A stretch of DNA of 64,000 nt from Pohlia nutans (Eukaryota; Streptophyta; Bryopsida; Bryales; Mniaceae): assembly GCA_022496805.1 (NCBI GenBank), contig CM040085.1, positions 50,890,234-50,954,233 on the forward strand, in the 5' to 3' direction. Below the pieces are notes generated by a model. The model worked only from the letters and a program-made list of their open reading frames with translations. It was not told where the DNA came from and searched no databases. Of the stretch, positions 24,405 to 36,767 are shown one piece after another (position 1 is the stretch's first letter; the number at the start of each line of letters is the position of its first letter). A program made the position numbers and the translations under genes.

Positions 24405-25150
24405 ATTAGCTCGAGTCGAGCTAAAAAGATGTACATTGACAATACAGTAATGAATATGATATGACATATTCACAGTCATATTCCCGAATGAGTCGAGATT
24501 ACTTCTTGGTCCATCCTAGAGGTGTGAGGACATGAAATTTACAATTACTGGTACAATAATTATAAATGGTACTATAATTAGAAATCGACATAGGTGATTA
24601 ACATATATATTTCCAAGTCGACTGTAGCTGGCCAAATATCAAGGCCAGTTTCAAGAGACTAGGGACCTCCGCAGAGAATTGATGATGTCGCTTTAGCTCA
24701 AATCGAGCTAAACAACAAAGGGCAACAATATCAAATTGCCCGTTTGAAATCTTATGACACAAATTATAAGGACTGTCATGGATCAAGGATAATAAATAAA
24801 CTATCAGCCATACAATGCAAAATAGCTCGAATCGAGCTAATCGTTCCAGTCCTGTCATCTAGAAAAAATTATCGCCACATCACGGGGTGTGAAGTATCCT
24901 GAGTCACCAAATTATGATATAAAAATTGTACCTAAGACTAGTACTTAGCTTGAAAGTTAAATTATTGATGAAATTTGTGGCTGGATTATGATTTAGCTCG
25001 ACTCGAGCTAAATCAAATGACCACAATAAGGATATTATTCTACCGTTGGAGGTCGGAAGTTTGTCCAACTAGAGCAATGCAAGCTTACTACGGCAGCAAA
25101 CAAATAGCCAAATTTTGTCATTTACGGATTAGCTCGACTCGAGCTAAACG
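24405..25150. repeat. Cluster of TTAGCTCGACTCGAGCTAA palindromes
   Basis: Five copies of a 19-21-bp palindrome: about 24405 (centre GAGTCGAG), 24692, 24821, 24991 and 25129. The last two contain the perfect inverted repeat TTAGCTCGACTCGAGCTAA. Spacing is irregular (about 130-290 bp) and the sequence between copies is not repeated, so this is neither a tandem satellite nor one repeated unit. Confidence 0.8.
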
Positions 25151-26086
25151 GACATTTCTCCGGCATTAATGTTTGCCTCGAATTCTGTGCACTGCACAGT
25201 GAAGTCCTCTCAGGCTCCTCGGGTATCGTGCACGGATATTATCTAGCCGTTGCCTCGATTTCCGTACTCACCTAGTTCGACAGAGTGTCGGTTACACTTG
25301 GTTCTAGAACTGTTGCACAACAAACGATCACTCATGAAAGACCACATCGACAATCGAAGGAAATGAATCTAGGAAATATGGGTTCCGGATCTCACAATCA
25401 ATCAAGGCCGGCGGTCGCGTCGTGCCCGAGAACTTCAGCGAAGAGACCAACGCCAAAAGCAACGTGGAGAGCAGCGACAACTGCAACAACAACAGCGACA
25501 ACGTGAGCATCGACGCGAGCATCAAATGCAGATACTGAGAGCAGCAATGCGTGGAGTGCTGAGAGTAGCGGAATCGATGGAGCTACGAAGTGTTCCTAAC
25601 CTAATCAAAATTTGAACGAGGTTGAGCGCAGTGACCAAGAGCTAGATATCACAGGAGAGTCGACACTCTTGGCGCAATAGCATGCGCAGAATTAGACATT
25701 TACGGCAAAATCAGCAAAAGGAGAAGATCCGAGTCACTCAACGGCGGTTTAGGGTAAAGACAATGAGGCGGAGGAAGGTAAGCAAGTAAGACGACGCAAA
25801 TCCAGAAGAAGATTAAGATGTTTTGGCAGAAGAAGAACAAGAGAAAAACGAGTTCAGCAGGACAGAATACAAAGCCGCAGAGACAGAGGACGGAGGTCAA
25901 GGCACAAGTGACTGTGAGCGAGGTCTAGCATATGGAAAAAAAGGCACCAGAATGTCTATGAGCAATCGAAAAGAGCGACAAGAAATGGCGCGAGCCACAA
26001 ATATATTCGCGGGAAAAGGTGTTCCTGACACCAACGGATGAGAGAAGGTGGCCGCAGTGGATGAAGATCCGTTAAGGAGATTATGG

Positions 26087-26163
26087 TTTAGGGTCCTGGG
26101 TTTTAGGGTCTAGGGTCTGGGGTCTAGGGTTTCGGGTCTAGGTTTTAGGGTTTAGGGTTTACG
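26087..26163. repeat. Degenerate interstitial telomere-like repeat (TTTAGGG)n
   Basis: A run of TTTAGGG, TCTAGGG and related heptamers, with the plant-type telomere unit degraded at several positions. A shorter stretch lies near 26588. Confidence 0.8.
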
Positions 26164-26248
26164 GTACATTGAAATAGATTCAATATTTATGTAACATGAT
26201 TCAATATTTATTAAAAGACGATCGTACGTATCCACCCAAATAAAAGCC

Positions 26249-26251
<3 letters not shown>

Positions 26252-26309
<58 letters not shown>
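26252..26309. repeat. (TA)n microsatellite
   Basis: An uninterrupted alternating TA run of about 58 bases. Confidence 0.95.
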
Positions 26310-26310
<1 letters not shown>

Positions 26311-29020
26311 TCATATATATATTTGCATATATATTACTTATTTATTTATTTTGGTGATAATGTTGAATAGCCAATTAATAGTTTAAAAAATAAAAGTTTG
26401 ATCAAGTTCTCTACACATTTATAAACGTACATAAATTATCTTGATATAAAATTACAATTTCAAACAATACGTACAATATAATTGAGACATCTCGGAATAT
26501 ACGATCGAGATGGCGTGTGCTGCCGTTGAGGACCCCTTAGTTATTCTATAGTCTTATAGTAACAAGTACTACATGTAACATTAAAATGGTTTAGGGTTTA
26601 GGGTTGTTGGATGATCACTACGTTGTTTTTGGAGTATATTGTGACAAGTCAAAAGAGTTTGTATTAGGTGGTCCAAGTTCGAATCATGTGTAGCCTATAA
26701 TTGTAAACCGTAACTATACTAGACGCCTATAACTTATGAAAAACGACCACACAAAAATGCTAATAACTTTTGGAAAATTATTCCTTATGATGCTAGGCAC
26801 TGAACTCTGCAATGAAATTTCAAAGTGGAGTCCCGGGACTCATGGCTTCAGTTTGCAGTACTTGCAAATCCTAGTCAAAAAACATAGTTGAAGGAAAATG
26901 CCAATAACTGATGGAAAATTACTTTTCATAACTTATTGTATCATATATTATTTGCTCATGAGGTTGTATAATAATATATGAATAAGTTATATATATAACT
27001 CATAAAAAACAATATTTTACTAATATAACTAGTACAGCTAATAATAATTTAGATTATTATATGAACTAACAGCCTCAGTGGTGCACTGTACTAAACATGT
27101 ATGAGTATACCTGAGTACACAAAAGGGGTATTAATCCAAACACTATATATAATGTATTACGTATACATACAATAAACACATTTGGAACTGAAAATATTCA
27201 CAGATACTTACATTAAATATATATTTAAAACGGTATATGTCTGTATACAAATGTATTATAAACCTATAGCCTCTCGTATACAAAGGAGTTTTTAGAAGGG
27301 GTTATGAACGCACATGATTCTCAAACACAATGTAGAGTGCACCCCCCGGGCTAACAACATATGATATAGCAAAACTGTTAAAATGATCATTTGTACTGAA
27401 AGTTTGAAACATGATATAGAAGTTCGTAATATATATGCTAGGAATTTCTAATATAACTAGTATAACAGATAATACTACTAATATGATAATTAACACAAAG
27501 TAGTAATATAAGATATAATTAATAAGCTCTCGACCTCGGGGAAGTCACTTAGTGTAAATTTTGGGTATATATGAGCGTACAAAGGGTATTTAATGGGGGC
27601 TATGAAATAATTAGAATATTATACTATTTATAGTATATTTAGGATATATTCCATATATATTCTAGAAACATTCCTAAATTATTCCCACATTGGTTTTATA
27701 ACACCCTATATTACTTCTATAAATTTATAATTTTTATCTCAAATGAATAAAAGACACCCTATATTTGTTCTCTCATAGTTATTTAAATCTTTCATGGTGT
27801 TTCTTATGGTATCGTCGTATAATAATTCCTCTTAGTTATTGGCATTTTTGAGTTCGAATTATGTGTAGCCTATAATTGTAAGCCATTTTTGTGCGATTTG
27901 TTGATTTTCAAGTAGATTCTATGTAAGAAACTTTGAAATGGAATATTGAACCAACAGACAAAGACGGTGTGCGCTTCTCATGTACATTTCATTTGGCATT
28001 AATTTATCATTCTAGCTATCCATCTGCTCTTTGCTATTTAATAGAAGATTGAAGTACATTTTTAAAAACATTTTCGTCTTTATTGAATTTAATTACGTTC
28101 GTAATAACTATGATTGTTACATATTAAAAGCTCATAAAAATCTTATATTTTTTTCATTTCGTAATCAAAATTCTGAAAGCAACAACAGCTGTCAATGTGA
28201 AAAAGGTAGAAGAGATGATTGGTTTGAAAATTATAATATACATTATATTAAATATGAAAAATGGATAAGATTTAACCGAGTTATTCCCTTGTGGACATTT
28301 AAGGGTTAAAGAAATATTTATAACCCTAAACCCTCAACTCTAGGACTTACAATTTGTTTATAAGAGCTAAAAGAATAAACTATAGAATTTCAAAACGATA
28401 TTTGCTGTCCTGGATAAATTTGAAATACTCTGTAGGTATTGTAATCTGAGGCGATTTGTGTGTTTTTGGAACATATGAGATTACAATTTCATTGCAATCT
28501 ATATGACTATATATTATATAGAAATTCCAGACTAATATGGTCGTAAATAATTTTAGAAAATCATAGCAACACGAAGCACGTAATCAACTTTTTATGAATT
28601 ATACTTTATTAAAACGAATCTCATATGTGTGAATCACATTTTTCATATTATATATGGTTTAAGGCTGTGAATGCTCAGAGAACGTACTAAATGAATACTT
28701 TACAATCATAGTGGAAAAAATAGACAATGTGGCACATTAGAATAAATACAATATATATTACATAGTGTGAAAACGGTCTTGAGAAGTATTAGAGGAGTAC
28801 AAGTTCAAAATCATTCCCATTGTCTGTTTTGCAAAATGTATCGGTCACAATCAACTACAGTCAAGAGAAATATTTGTTCCAGAAATCTCTTGTCCTGCTA
28901 TAAAATTTTGCCAAAAAACTCCGTGGTTCGATGTAAACTATTTAGTCGCGGTCTAAGACATCTATTTTAAACAGTGACGGATAAATTAAAGTAAACTCGA
29001 GGATGTCTCCCACAAGCAAT

Positions 29021-29794
29021 TCATTGGTGACAAAGAAGGCCCCCCACCCTAATTTCAGGCACTGTGACCTTGCACTGTTTAGAGTCTTCTAATATGTAAA
29101 CCGTGCGCTCCAGTTTAACCGCCATCAGGGCCATGTTTTTTGGGCCAAGGAGGTAGACCTCGTCCCCATGATTCATGCGGCTATTCAAATCCCAAAATCG
29201 TCTAGGGATCCTCTGCGTATACGTTGGTGACCAATTTGTGAACACTGTGTGCTAAGTCTAAAATATAATAATAATATAAATCAATAAAAAATCTCATATT
29301 TTAGGAAATATAAATATGTTCTTTCCTTTGGAGACGGTGTTTACAAATGTTTGACTTTAACGTTTCAAAATTCACAAAAACAAAGTCATAGGTGGCCTTA
29401 CCAAGCTCAATGTATCATTTTGGTCGGCATGTCCAGTGTCAAGGGGGGACAGTTGAACAATGACCACAAATCGAGGGTAGTGGGGTGTTAACCCGCACAA
29501 TTTGCATATTGGGATCTGCAAGATATTCGGGTTCATCAAGATACGCACGTGGAACTCCGAGCGTGCCCTCAAAGAGAAGAACAAGTGATCCCCCACTTGG
29601 AGGTTGTTCTCCAATATGAAAGTTTTAAATCCACCGTCACCATATGCAAACATTCGGCATCGTTTTAGTTGTTTTAGGTACTTGGTAACTGTCAATCGAA
29701 TTGGCCAAACATTCGCAGAATCTCCTTCCAATTTGAAGGTGACGTCCTCACAAAACTTTGTCGCATGGTCCTAGACAAATTTCAATGGAATCTC
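29021..29794 (-). pseudogene. B3 DNA-binding-domain gene fragment
   Basis: An exon on the minus strand, 29794-29402, begins after an acceptor (CTCTTGTAG) with EIPLKFV, then a TAG stop (29771-29773). It continues in frame with DHATKFCEDVTFKLEG, NVWPIRLTV, GGFKTFILENNLQVGD and RARSEFHVRIL. This is the W...GW/GF-FxxxNxLxxGD-FxV pattern of plant B3 domains. It ends at a donor (GTAAGG). A second exon (29251 to about 29024, acceptor GACTTAG, phase 0) reads TQRIPRRFWDLNSRMNHGDE, the start of a second B3 domain, and then degenerates. The nonsense codon and truncated second domain mark a pseudogene of a REM/RAV-like multi-B3 protein. Upstream exons were not resolved. Confidence 0.7.
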
Positions 29795-29818
29795 CTACAA
29801 GAGAACCAATTAAACAAC

Positions 29819-30146
29819 ATTTAGCTCGACTGGAACTAAATTTGATTATATCGTGCTCTACAGGTTGAATTTAGCTCGACCCCACCTAGAATATCAAGCA
29901 ACAGTCATTTTAGCTCGACTCTAGCTAACATTAAATTGAGCAGCTAGCATTTTAGCTCGACATGACCTAACTAGTCAGACTATACTAGATTACTAGACCT
30001 ATAATAACTTTTGCGGTACTGTTTAGCTCTACAGGTTCAATTTAGCTTGACCCCACCTAAAGTATCAAGCAGCAGTCATTTTAGCTCGACCCTAGCTAAA
30101 ATATCGCGCAACTTGCATTTTAGCTCGACATGACCTAACTAGTCAG
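29819..30146. repeat. Tandem duplication carrying TTTAGCTCGA half-palindromes
   Basis: Two diverged copies of about 120 bp, at about 29855-29978 and 30026-30146. Both run from GCTCTACAGGTT to GACATGACCTAACTAGTCAG, and each holds three TTTAGCTCGAC half-sites followed by a degenerate right arm (CCTA, TAGCTAA). The block lies upstream of the B3 exon, probably in an intron. Confidence 0.75.
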
Positions 30147-30359
30147 TTTTGCAGTTTACCATACAGAATCCCCACGGCCCGTTCACCAGCGAAGTGACCA
30201 TCGACTTTGATACAGTCTTGTGGAAGAATATAAGATCGAGTTGTTGTAGAACTCCGTAGCGACTTGAACTAGACATTCGAATCTCTTTGAGGACGGAATA
30301 CTCGGCCCATTTGCCATGCCAGATGGTGGTCTCATGATTATATAAGATCACTGATAATG

Positions 30360-32250
30360 ATTATGCAAGATTTTGAAATGAGTTCAAACTTGATGGTCCG
30401 TACCTGCATATTCAATGGCGGCGAAAGTGCAATTATCAATCATTCAAATGATTATTAACATTTGGCCTCAGACTCAAAGACTCCAATTTTGGTTTCTGAA
30501 ACACCATACAAGTGTTTCTGTAACACCATTGATACAATTTTGGTGACAGTAACAAACAACTGGAATAAAACATTCACAAACTTAGCTACAAGTTAATAAG
30601 AACTTACTACAGTAGATTCAAATGAAAACTACAGAAACTTAAGTTACGTAAATCAATTGAAACAACAAGAACGTTAGTGTAGACAAAGTATTTAAATTTT
30701 TTGTAAAAAACAAGACATCCGACAATCTGAGTCACGCACCTGCCCTTGAATGTGTAGATTCAAACGCAGAAGATTAGGCTCACTCATTGTGGAGAGTGAA
30801 ACAAATACAAGAGTGAAACAAAAAAGAGACGAATCTAAAATAGTAGTCAGACCCTGATGAATTGAAATTAACGTAAATGATCAACGTAGAGGAACAAAAC
30901 AATAATGTTGACTGAGACTAGAAGAAGTAAGTTAGAGAAACTTACAAAGTTACGTATTACGATACTACCTGACAACGAATGTAACCAGGCAGGTGTTGGA
31001 AGTATCAAAAGAATTATCGCAAAAAGTGCACCTCCACGTGAACAGACCACACTCAGACTCACAATGAACCACAGACTCACATTCCACCACACCTTCACAA
31101 TGATCCACAGACTCACAAAGGTTAGTACTTACTTTGAGAGTGACTGTGTAACTACAGTGAAACCTGCAACTAAAGCTCAAAACCGCAGTGAGACCCTGAG
31201 TGATCGCAGACCGCAGGCCTTGATCAATTGAAATGGAATCAAGCCTCAGCGTTCAACTAAAAATGCTTTGCAGACTCTAAGAAGACAATTGTAACCGTGA
31301 CTACTTGACGATGAGTGTAATGAAGCACTCACTTGGAATTATTGCGACAATTGCAGAAAGTGCAGCCACCGTCACGTCCAACTGGAAGCAACTTCTACAG
31401 TCAGTGAACTTATTGTCTACGCCAAAAGCAACTTCCCGCACTGCACCAACTACAACATTAGAAAACCCGCACAAGCAAACACGCACAAGCAAATTGGCAG
31501 CATGAAAACTAGCATGAACAACTTGCAGCACGGAAAGAGGAGAGCAAGCAACAAAGAATGTTGCGAGTGGCAAAATATAAGTTTTGGGAGAGATGGCCGT
31601 ATGCAGCGCCGGGAAGCGGGCAGGAACGTACAGCTGCGGGCAGTCCGTATGGGCAGCCAACGAACAAATTACGCCCCGCCACGTAGGGACGCGGGCAGCT
31701 CCCCGTTCACCTGCTCTCGGGCAGCTCTCACGCGGCCGGCCCGGCTCACAGCTCGTCAACCTTCTTCTCCTCTCGTCAACATTCTTCTCCATTGTTCATG
31801 TTTGATGCACTGTTGCTGCTGCTCCTTCGTTGATCGCTTGCATTTTACTGTCTTGCTGCTCCTCGGGATTTGCCAAGGTTTGCTGAGAGTTTCCACCTTG
31901 CTGCTGCTCTGGGTTCAGTTGCTCGGTGTTTGCGGAGGTTTGCTGAAGAACTAAGGTTTAGGGTTTTTTTTCTCCACTCGTGTTTGCTTAGTTGGTATTG
32001 TAGAAGAAGTACTATGGGCGTTTAAGTTCTGTTTGTTTAGGGTTTGTAAGCACCCTGCTACATTTGCTGGAGCTGGAGATTGCAGCTTGGTTTTTGTACA
32101 TTCCATCCAGATTGGAAATTGGAGGGTGTTTGCTGATCTACGCGTGTTTGCTCACAAGGTATGATTCTCTTTCCCTTCTATTATGAATTGACACGGTTTT
32201 TCTCACAAATTTTGCACGTCAGACGTTTGATTATGCAATTTTTTACATTA
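30360..32250. other. No recognised gene; GC-rich segment at 31.6-31.8 kb
   Basis: No frame shows a known domain. 31580-31760 is conspicuously GC-rich with CG dinucleotides, followed by a pyrimidine-rich stretch (CTTCTTCTCC) and an AACTAAGGTTTAGGG telobox-like motif near 31950. It resembles a plant promoter and 5' leader, but no downstream coding exon could be supported. Confidence 0.35.
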
Positions 32251-32261
32251 CTGTGTGCTCA

Positions 32262-32728
32262 ATTTCAGCTCGATGCACATTAAGCTTGACTCCACCATTT
32301 TTGGGCCGTCTACGGGGTTCAATTTGACAACTTTAGCTCGACTCGAGCTAATTCTACCCTCTCATTATACAATTCACTTCATTATCCTTGAATTTGACGA
32401 TAACCAAAGCCTTGATTTGATTAGGAACAGTTTAGACTTTATCAATTCATCCTCAATTTAGCTCAAGTCGAGTTAAATATAGTCAAATACGTAGATTTAG
32501 ATGTCTTGAAAGAAAATTATTCCGCTCCGGCTGTGTAATTTTAGCTCGACTCGAGCTAAAGTATATACATATATTTCAAAGAGTTATTGAATTGTTGTGA
32601 TTTTACGAGCCCATAATAAATATTTAGCTTGAGTCGAGCTTATTGTGCTACAATATCCCACAACAACATTCAATATGCCAGGACCACATATCCGATTTTT
32701 TTAACAATTTAGCTCGTATCGAGCTAAA
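32262..32728. repeat. Second cluster of TTAGCTCGA...TCGAGCTAA palindromes
   Basis: Copies at about 32332, 32456, 32539, 32622 and 32707, each TTTAGCT(C/T)(G/A)A-N-TCGAG(C/T)TAA, plus half-copies near 32265. This block ends just before the Gypsy LTR at 32783. Confidence 0.78.
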
Positions 32729-32782
32729 ACTAAGCACCCCACCCGTTCTAGCATGTTTCTCGAGTCATCAAATTTGACTAAA

Positions 32783-33330
32783 TGTTAACCGAATATTTGG
32801 TAGATATTCCCTTAGGCTAAGTCTAGGCTAGTCTATACCCGGCATGTATAGACCCGGCAGGCGATACCCAGTAGTACAGGCTGGCACAGGCTGGTCGACC
32901 GGATCAGTCGGGTCGACCAGATCTGACACTACTGTCAGATCAGCCCACTATATGTACTTTACCTCTCGTGGAGAGGAGTGTTGCTATTCATTTTTGATCA
33001 TCTTTTGTATTGGCAGCCTCAAGTTATACTTTTCTCTTGTCTTAACTCTTCTTGTGCGCACTAGTATGTCATACTACTGTTGTTAGACTACTGTTGTTTC
33101 TTGCTCTGATATCGCTCATGGTGATTGTATCTTGATTAGTTGTAGTAGCCTATGGGTATGCAGGAGTCGACTCTCCAGCATACTGGTGTTCTTTCCTAGT
33201 CGATAGTGTACTCTTCTTCATTCAAACTCTCTTACTACTCCTCTCAATCCCCACTTACTAGTCTAAAGTCAGGTGTTATTGTAAGTAGTCCCATTAGTTT
33301 AAGGTCGGTTCCTAGTAAACCCCCTTAACA
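32783..33330 (+). repeat. 5' LTR of Gypsy-type element
   Basis: Begins TGTTAACCG and ends CCCTTAACA, giving TGTTAA...TTAACA terminal inverted repeats, 548 bp. It is followed at once by TTTGGTGACCATG, a plausible primer-binding site (TGGTGACC). A gag frame starts about 310 bp downstream. No matching 3' LTR was found in the window. Confidence 0.6.
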
Positions 33331-33641
33331 TTTGGTGACCATGCAAAGTTCAGCTCAGAAACCAGCCTTCCTGTACGTCTAGCCAGTAGTCGGTCCAGTC
33401 GGCTATCGCTAAGATGCTTTTACGTCCCTGGGAAATAGCAGTAGTCTGCTTCCTACACAAAACTTTGGTAGTTCTTAATGCTTCTGTCAGAGCAGTCTGT
33501 GGAAGAGGTTTTACGGTACCAAAAGTGTAACCGACTAAACCCACACAAAAGGCTAGCCAACCAGATCTCAGAACCCGACTCCTACAATCTAGATCTAGAT
33601 TCAGATTCAGATCTAGATCTGAAAACTGCCACGTCACCACC

Positions 33642-36552
33642 ATGAAAGGACCGCGTACACGTGCCACCGGCTCACCCTTGCCACTAGAACTAACTACCGA
33701 CCAGCTTACTAACCCCCGTTTTTATAGAGAATGGAGAAATTTGCAATCGGAAATGAGTCCACCAGCAGTAGTACAAGATACTACCTAAGAAATGGACACC
33801 CGACCGATATACGACACGAGGCGGCAAGTCGCACCATCGACCTCTACCGACCCGTCACTCCAACACTACCGGGAATTCACACAAGGAATGATGGATAACC
33901 CAGAATGTGCCATCTTCCATGAGACTTCCGTACCAATGGGACGAGGAATTGCGAATCTCCCGACCCGACCCCTGGCTATACCACCGACTCGGTATACCAC
34001 GGCCCAACATTACACCCACCCGATGGTGGCGCTACAGGCGATGTCCAACCCGCCTTCTCCGCGTCGAGTCCCACAAGATTCAGTGGACCTACCGGAACGA
34101 CCTACCAGTGCGGGTCACAGACTAGTAAGGTACACTACTGACCCTACTCTCATTTCTCATCAACGGCAGATAGAGATTAACCAATTACGTCGTAGTCGAG
34201 AAGAACTAGACTCCCGCCTTGCATGTCTCTTATCAAACCATGACCCAACTTTAGAACAAGGCTACTGGGAGTCTTAGCCCAGTCGGCCGGACCAGTCACC
34301 TTCATTTCACCAGGAACATAGTTCTCCTGGTCAAATGAATAGTCGACCAAGGACACCTTTAAACGAAAATCAGTACCCGACTAACCCAGACGACTTTGAG
34401 ACCGACTTAGCCATGAGGATTAGAGAAATCTTTCACTCTAACCAAGGGGACGACCTAGTAACATCTCGACACATACTACCGACTATTTGGACTCACACTC
34501 ATGAGCCGAATATTCTAATCCTAGACTAGTCGACACCAAGAACTACGACCCCTAGAGTGTCAACACCCAGAACTGGTCTTACCCCTAGTTACCAAAACCA
34601 ACCAGCACTAGGCATTCCCATTCACCAAAACCATCCATCGTTTGCACAAGCCCAACCCATGCCTTTACCACAACCCACTTACAGTCGACCGATAGTTCCC
34701 CAGCCTCCAATCCTACCGACCATCCACCAGTACCGACCCACACTACCCTTATGTGCATCTTGTAGTTCATACGGTTACTACAGTGAGAAATGCGCAAAAT
34801 ACAACCCTCAGTCGATAGCATACTCGACTCCTGCAGTACATATACCACCTCTACCCTCCTACCCAACAGCAGCAGTCCCATCCCGAACTACTGCTCGTAA
34901 ACCGGTAGTCATGCCCACCTTCAAGGAAGGTAAGTGTGCCATAACTCATGTAAATCGATTTCTCAATGCACTTACTTTGAATGGCGAAACGGATGAGGTG
35001 ATTACTATAGCATTGTTTGGGAACTCGTTAGTCGATGCCAGTAACTACAACTGGTTTACTACCCAACGAGCGTCATACCCACACCAAGACCTACATTCCA
35101 TAGTTGATGCCTTCAAACATCAATACCAAGAGATCGACAATGACGACCAGACGTACCTACGCTTCCGAAGTCTTAAACAAGACGCGAAGGAGTCGGTTGA
35201 CGACTACTACGAGCGGATGATGAAACTGGCCAGCTAGTTTGAGGTCCATCCGGCTGATAATTTTCTACTAAGCAATTTCCGAGCTGGTTTGTTGAAGTAT
35301 TTGCAGGTAGCCACAGTCGCACTACCCAGATCGACACTAGCCCAGGCCAATAAGTTGGCCAAGTTAGCCGAAAGTGGACTACCCAAGGAACCCGACTCGA
35401 CTAGTACTACCGATCGCGTTGAGAATACCAAGAAGCTATTCTGCACTAGATGCAAAAAGACCGGCCATACCAAACGCGATTGCTGGCTCAACCCGGAGAG
35501 CGAGATTGGCAAAAGGCGTGCAGCGGCAAACACGACAGTCCCGGTAGCAGCAGCCACACCAGTGTCGACTACACCCAAATCGAGGGGTCGACCGCCCAGA
35601 GATGGCACACCTCGACGCCTATTCCCATGTTCTCTCTGCAAAACTCTCGACCATCCAACACACATGTGTCCCATGCTCAAGGATCCGAAGGTCGTCAAAT
35701 TCCTTAGCCAACAGGTCGAGAACAAGCCTAGTCCGTCTTCGGTCATCATCGAAGAACTACCGAACACTACGGTTGGCGTCTTGACGGTTGCGGCGATTAC
35801 CCGAAGCCAGTCGACCCATGACAAACCTGCAGAGACGACCGACTGGACCATCTAGGAACTACTCCGTGATCAAATGATGCAGAAAGTTTGCCAACTCCAA
35901 GCCGAGTTGGAAAATACGCCTTCCACTAAAAACCCAAAGTTAACTGAGGACTCACCCTCACTCGACTGGGACGCGGATGCATTACTGCAGCAAACGATCA
36001 TCCCTGGAAAGGAATCAGCCCAACCGACTTCGACCCCGGTCGACCAAGACAACATCGCATTCGGTGCTATCCAGCAACAGATCCTTGATCAGCTACAGGA
36101 CTGCAAACTGCATGTATCAATCCGAGACTTACTACAGTTATCACCGACTCTCAACACTCTAGTTAGGGACCGTCTAACTCATCCCGGACAAGGGTTGACT
36201 CCCGAGTCACCATCCTCGACTACGGAGGAAGTAACAATAGCTGCTGCAGCCGTGATCGACAAACATATGCCAGTAATCTCGGTCTCAGTCGGCAAGAACA
36301 TGGTGGACGACGTTTTAATTGATGGCGGATCCGGAGTGAATGTGATCACTGAAGACGAACGCCGGCGACTAGGACTCTCCAAGCCTTCTCCCGCGCCTTT
36401 CAACCTCAAAATGGCCAACGGCACCATAGCACGGCCCAAAGGATTGATAAGGGATGTGAAAATTCACATTCACGGCATTCCCTACATTGTTACTCTTATC
36501 GTCATCGACTGCTCGACAGTCAAGTCGGACTACGGATTGCTACTCGGTCGAC
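33642..36552 (+). pseudogene. Gypsy gag-protease polyprotein, five in-frame stops
   Basis: One uninterrupted phase runs from ATG at 33642 to about 36550. It has stops only at 33786-33788 (TAA), 34275-34277, 34527-34529, 35235-35237 and 35853-35855 (all TAG) and no frameshift that I can see. Conserved parts: a gag capsid segment (RFLNALTLNGETDE, AFKHQYQEID, YYERMMKLAS); two zinc knuckles CTRCKKTGHTKRDC (about 35440) and CSLCKTLDHPTHMC (about 35633); and a retropepsin motif VLIDGGSGVNVI with Asp-Gly-Gly-Ser (about 36310). Reverse transcriptase, RNase H and integrase are absent. All the stops fit Gln codons (CAA/CAG) with C to T. The trailing frame to 36638 runs into unrelated DNA. Confidence 0.78.
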
Positions 36553-36767
36553 GAGGGCGGCTACCGTGCAAGCGGAGGATGGGAGAGCGTGAGCGGACAC
36601 TACGCCAAACCGGTACTTTTGTGACTGGGAGAATGTGACTGGGGGTGACAGGCGACTGCCGGCAGTCACGTTTTGCGAGGGCAAAATTGTCGGCGGCGGC
36701 CAAATTTGACAGTGTGACTGGCAGTTATATTTTGTAGTCATATTTGCCAGCTGTACCGTATAAAGTG

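Larger units (their letters stand above)
25150..29020. other. Mostly AT-rich gene-free stretch
   Basis: No domain-bearing frame was found. The region holds a GC-richer segment (about 25200-26050), a degenerate telomere-like run, a long (TA)n run and AT-rich DNA to about 28960. Frames such as 28031-28309 have no recognisable homology and a composition typical of random AT-rich DNA. Confidence 0.5.
32783..36552 (+). mobile_element. Truncated Ty3/Gypsy retrotransposon (LTR-gag-protease)
   Basis: The order 5' LTR, PBS-like site, gag with capsid region, two zinc knuckles and aspartic protease fits a Gypsy element. Similarity ends abruptly after SDYGLLLGR (about 36545), where a family member would continue to reverse transcriptase. 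The downstream DNA is purine-rich and carries the CACTA insertion at 36598. Confidence 0.68.

Noticed and set aside
25285..26041. Possible small genes in the GC-richer block
   Set aside because: Frames are short and rich in Thr/Arg/Glu with no homology and no splice context.
30905..31960. Candidate gene in the 31-32 kb region with promoter-like GC block
   Set aside because: No conserved protein segment or consistent exon chain could be found downstream.
33642..36552. Alternative genetic code with TAG as Gln
   Set aside because: The intact copia polyprotein and other frames here use TAG as a normal terminator, and the Gypsy copy is truncated anyway.
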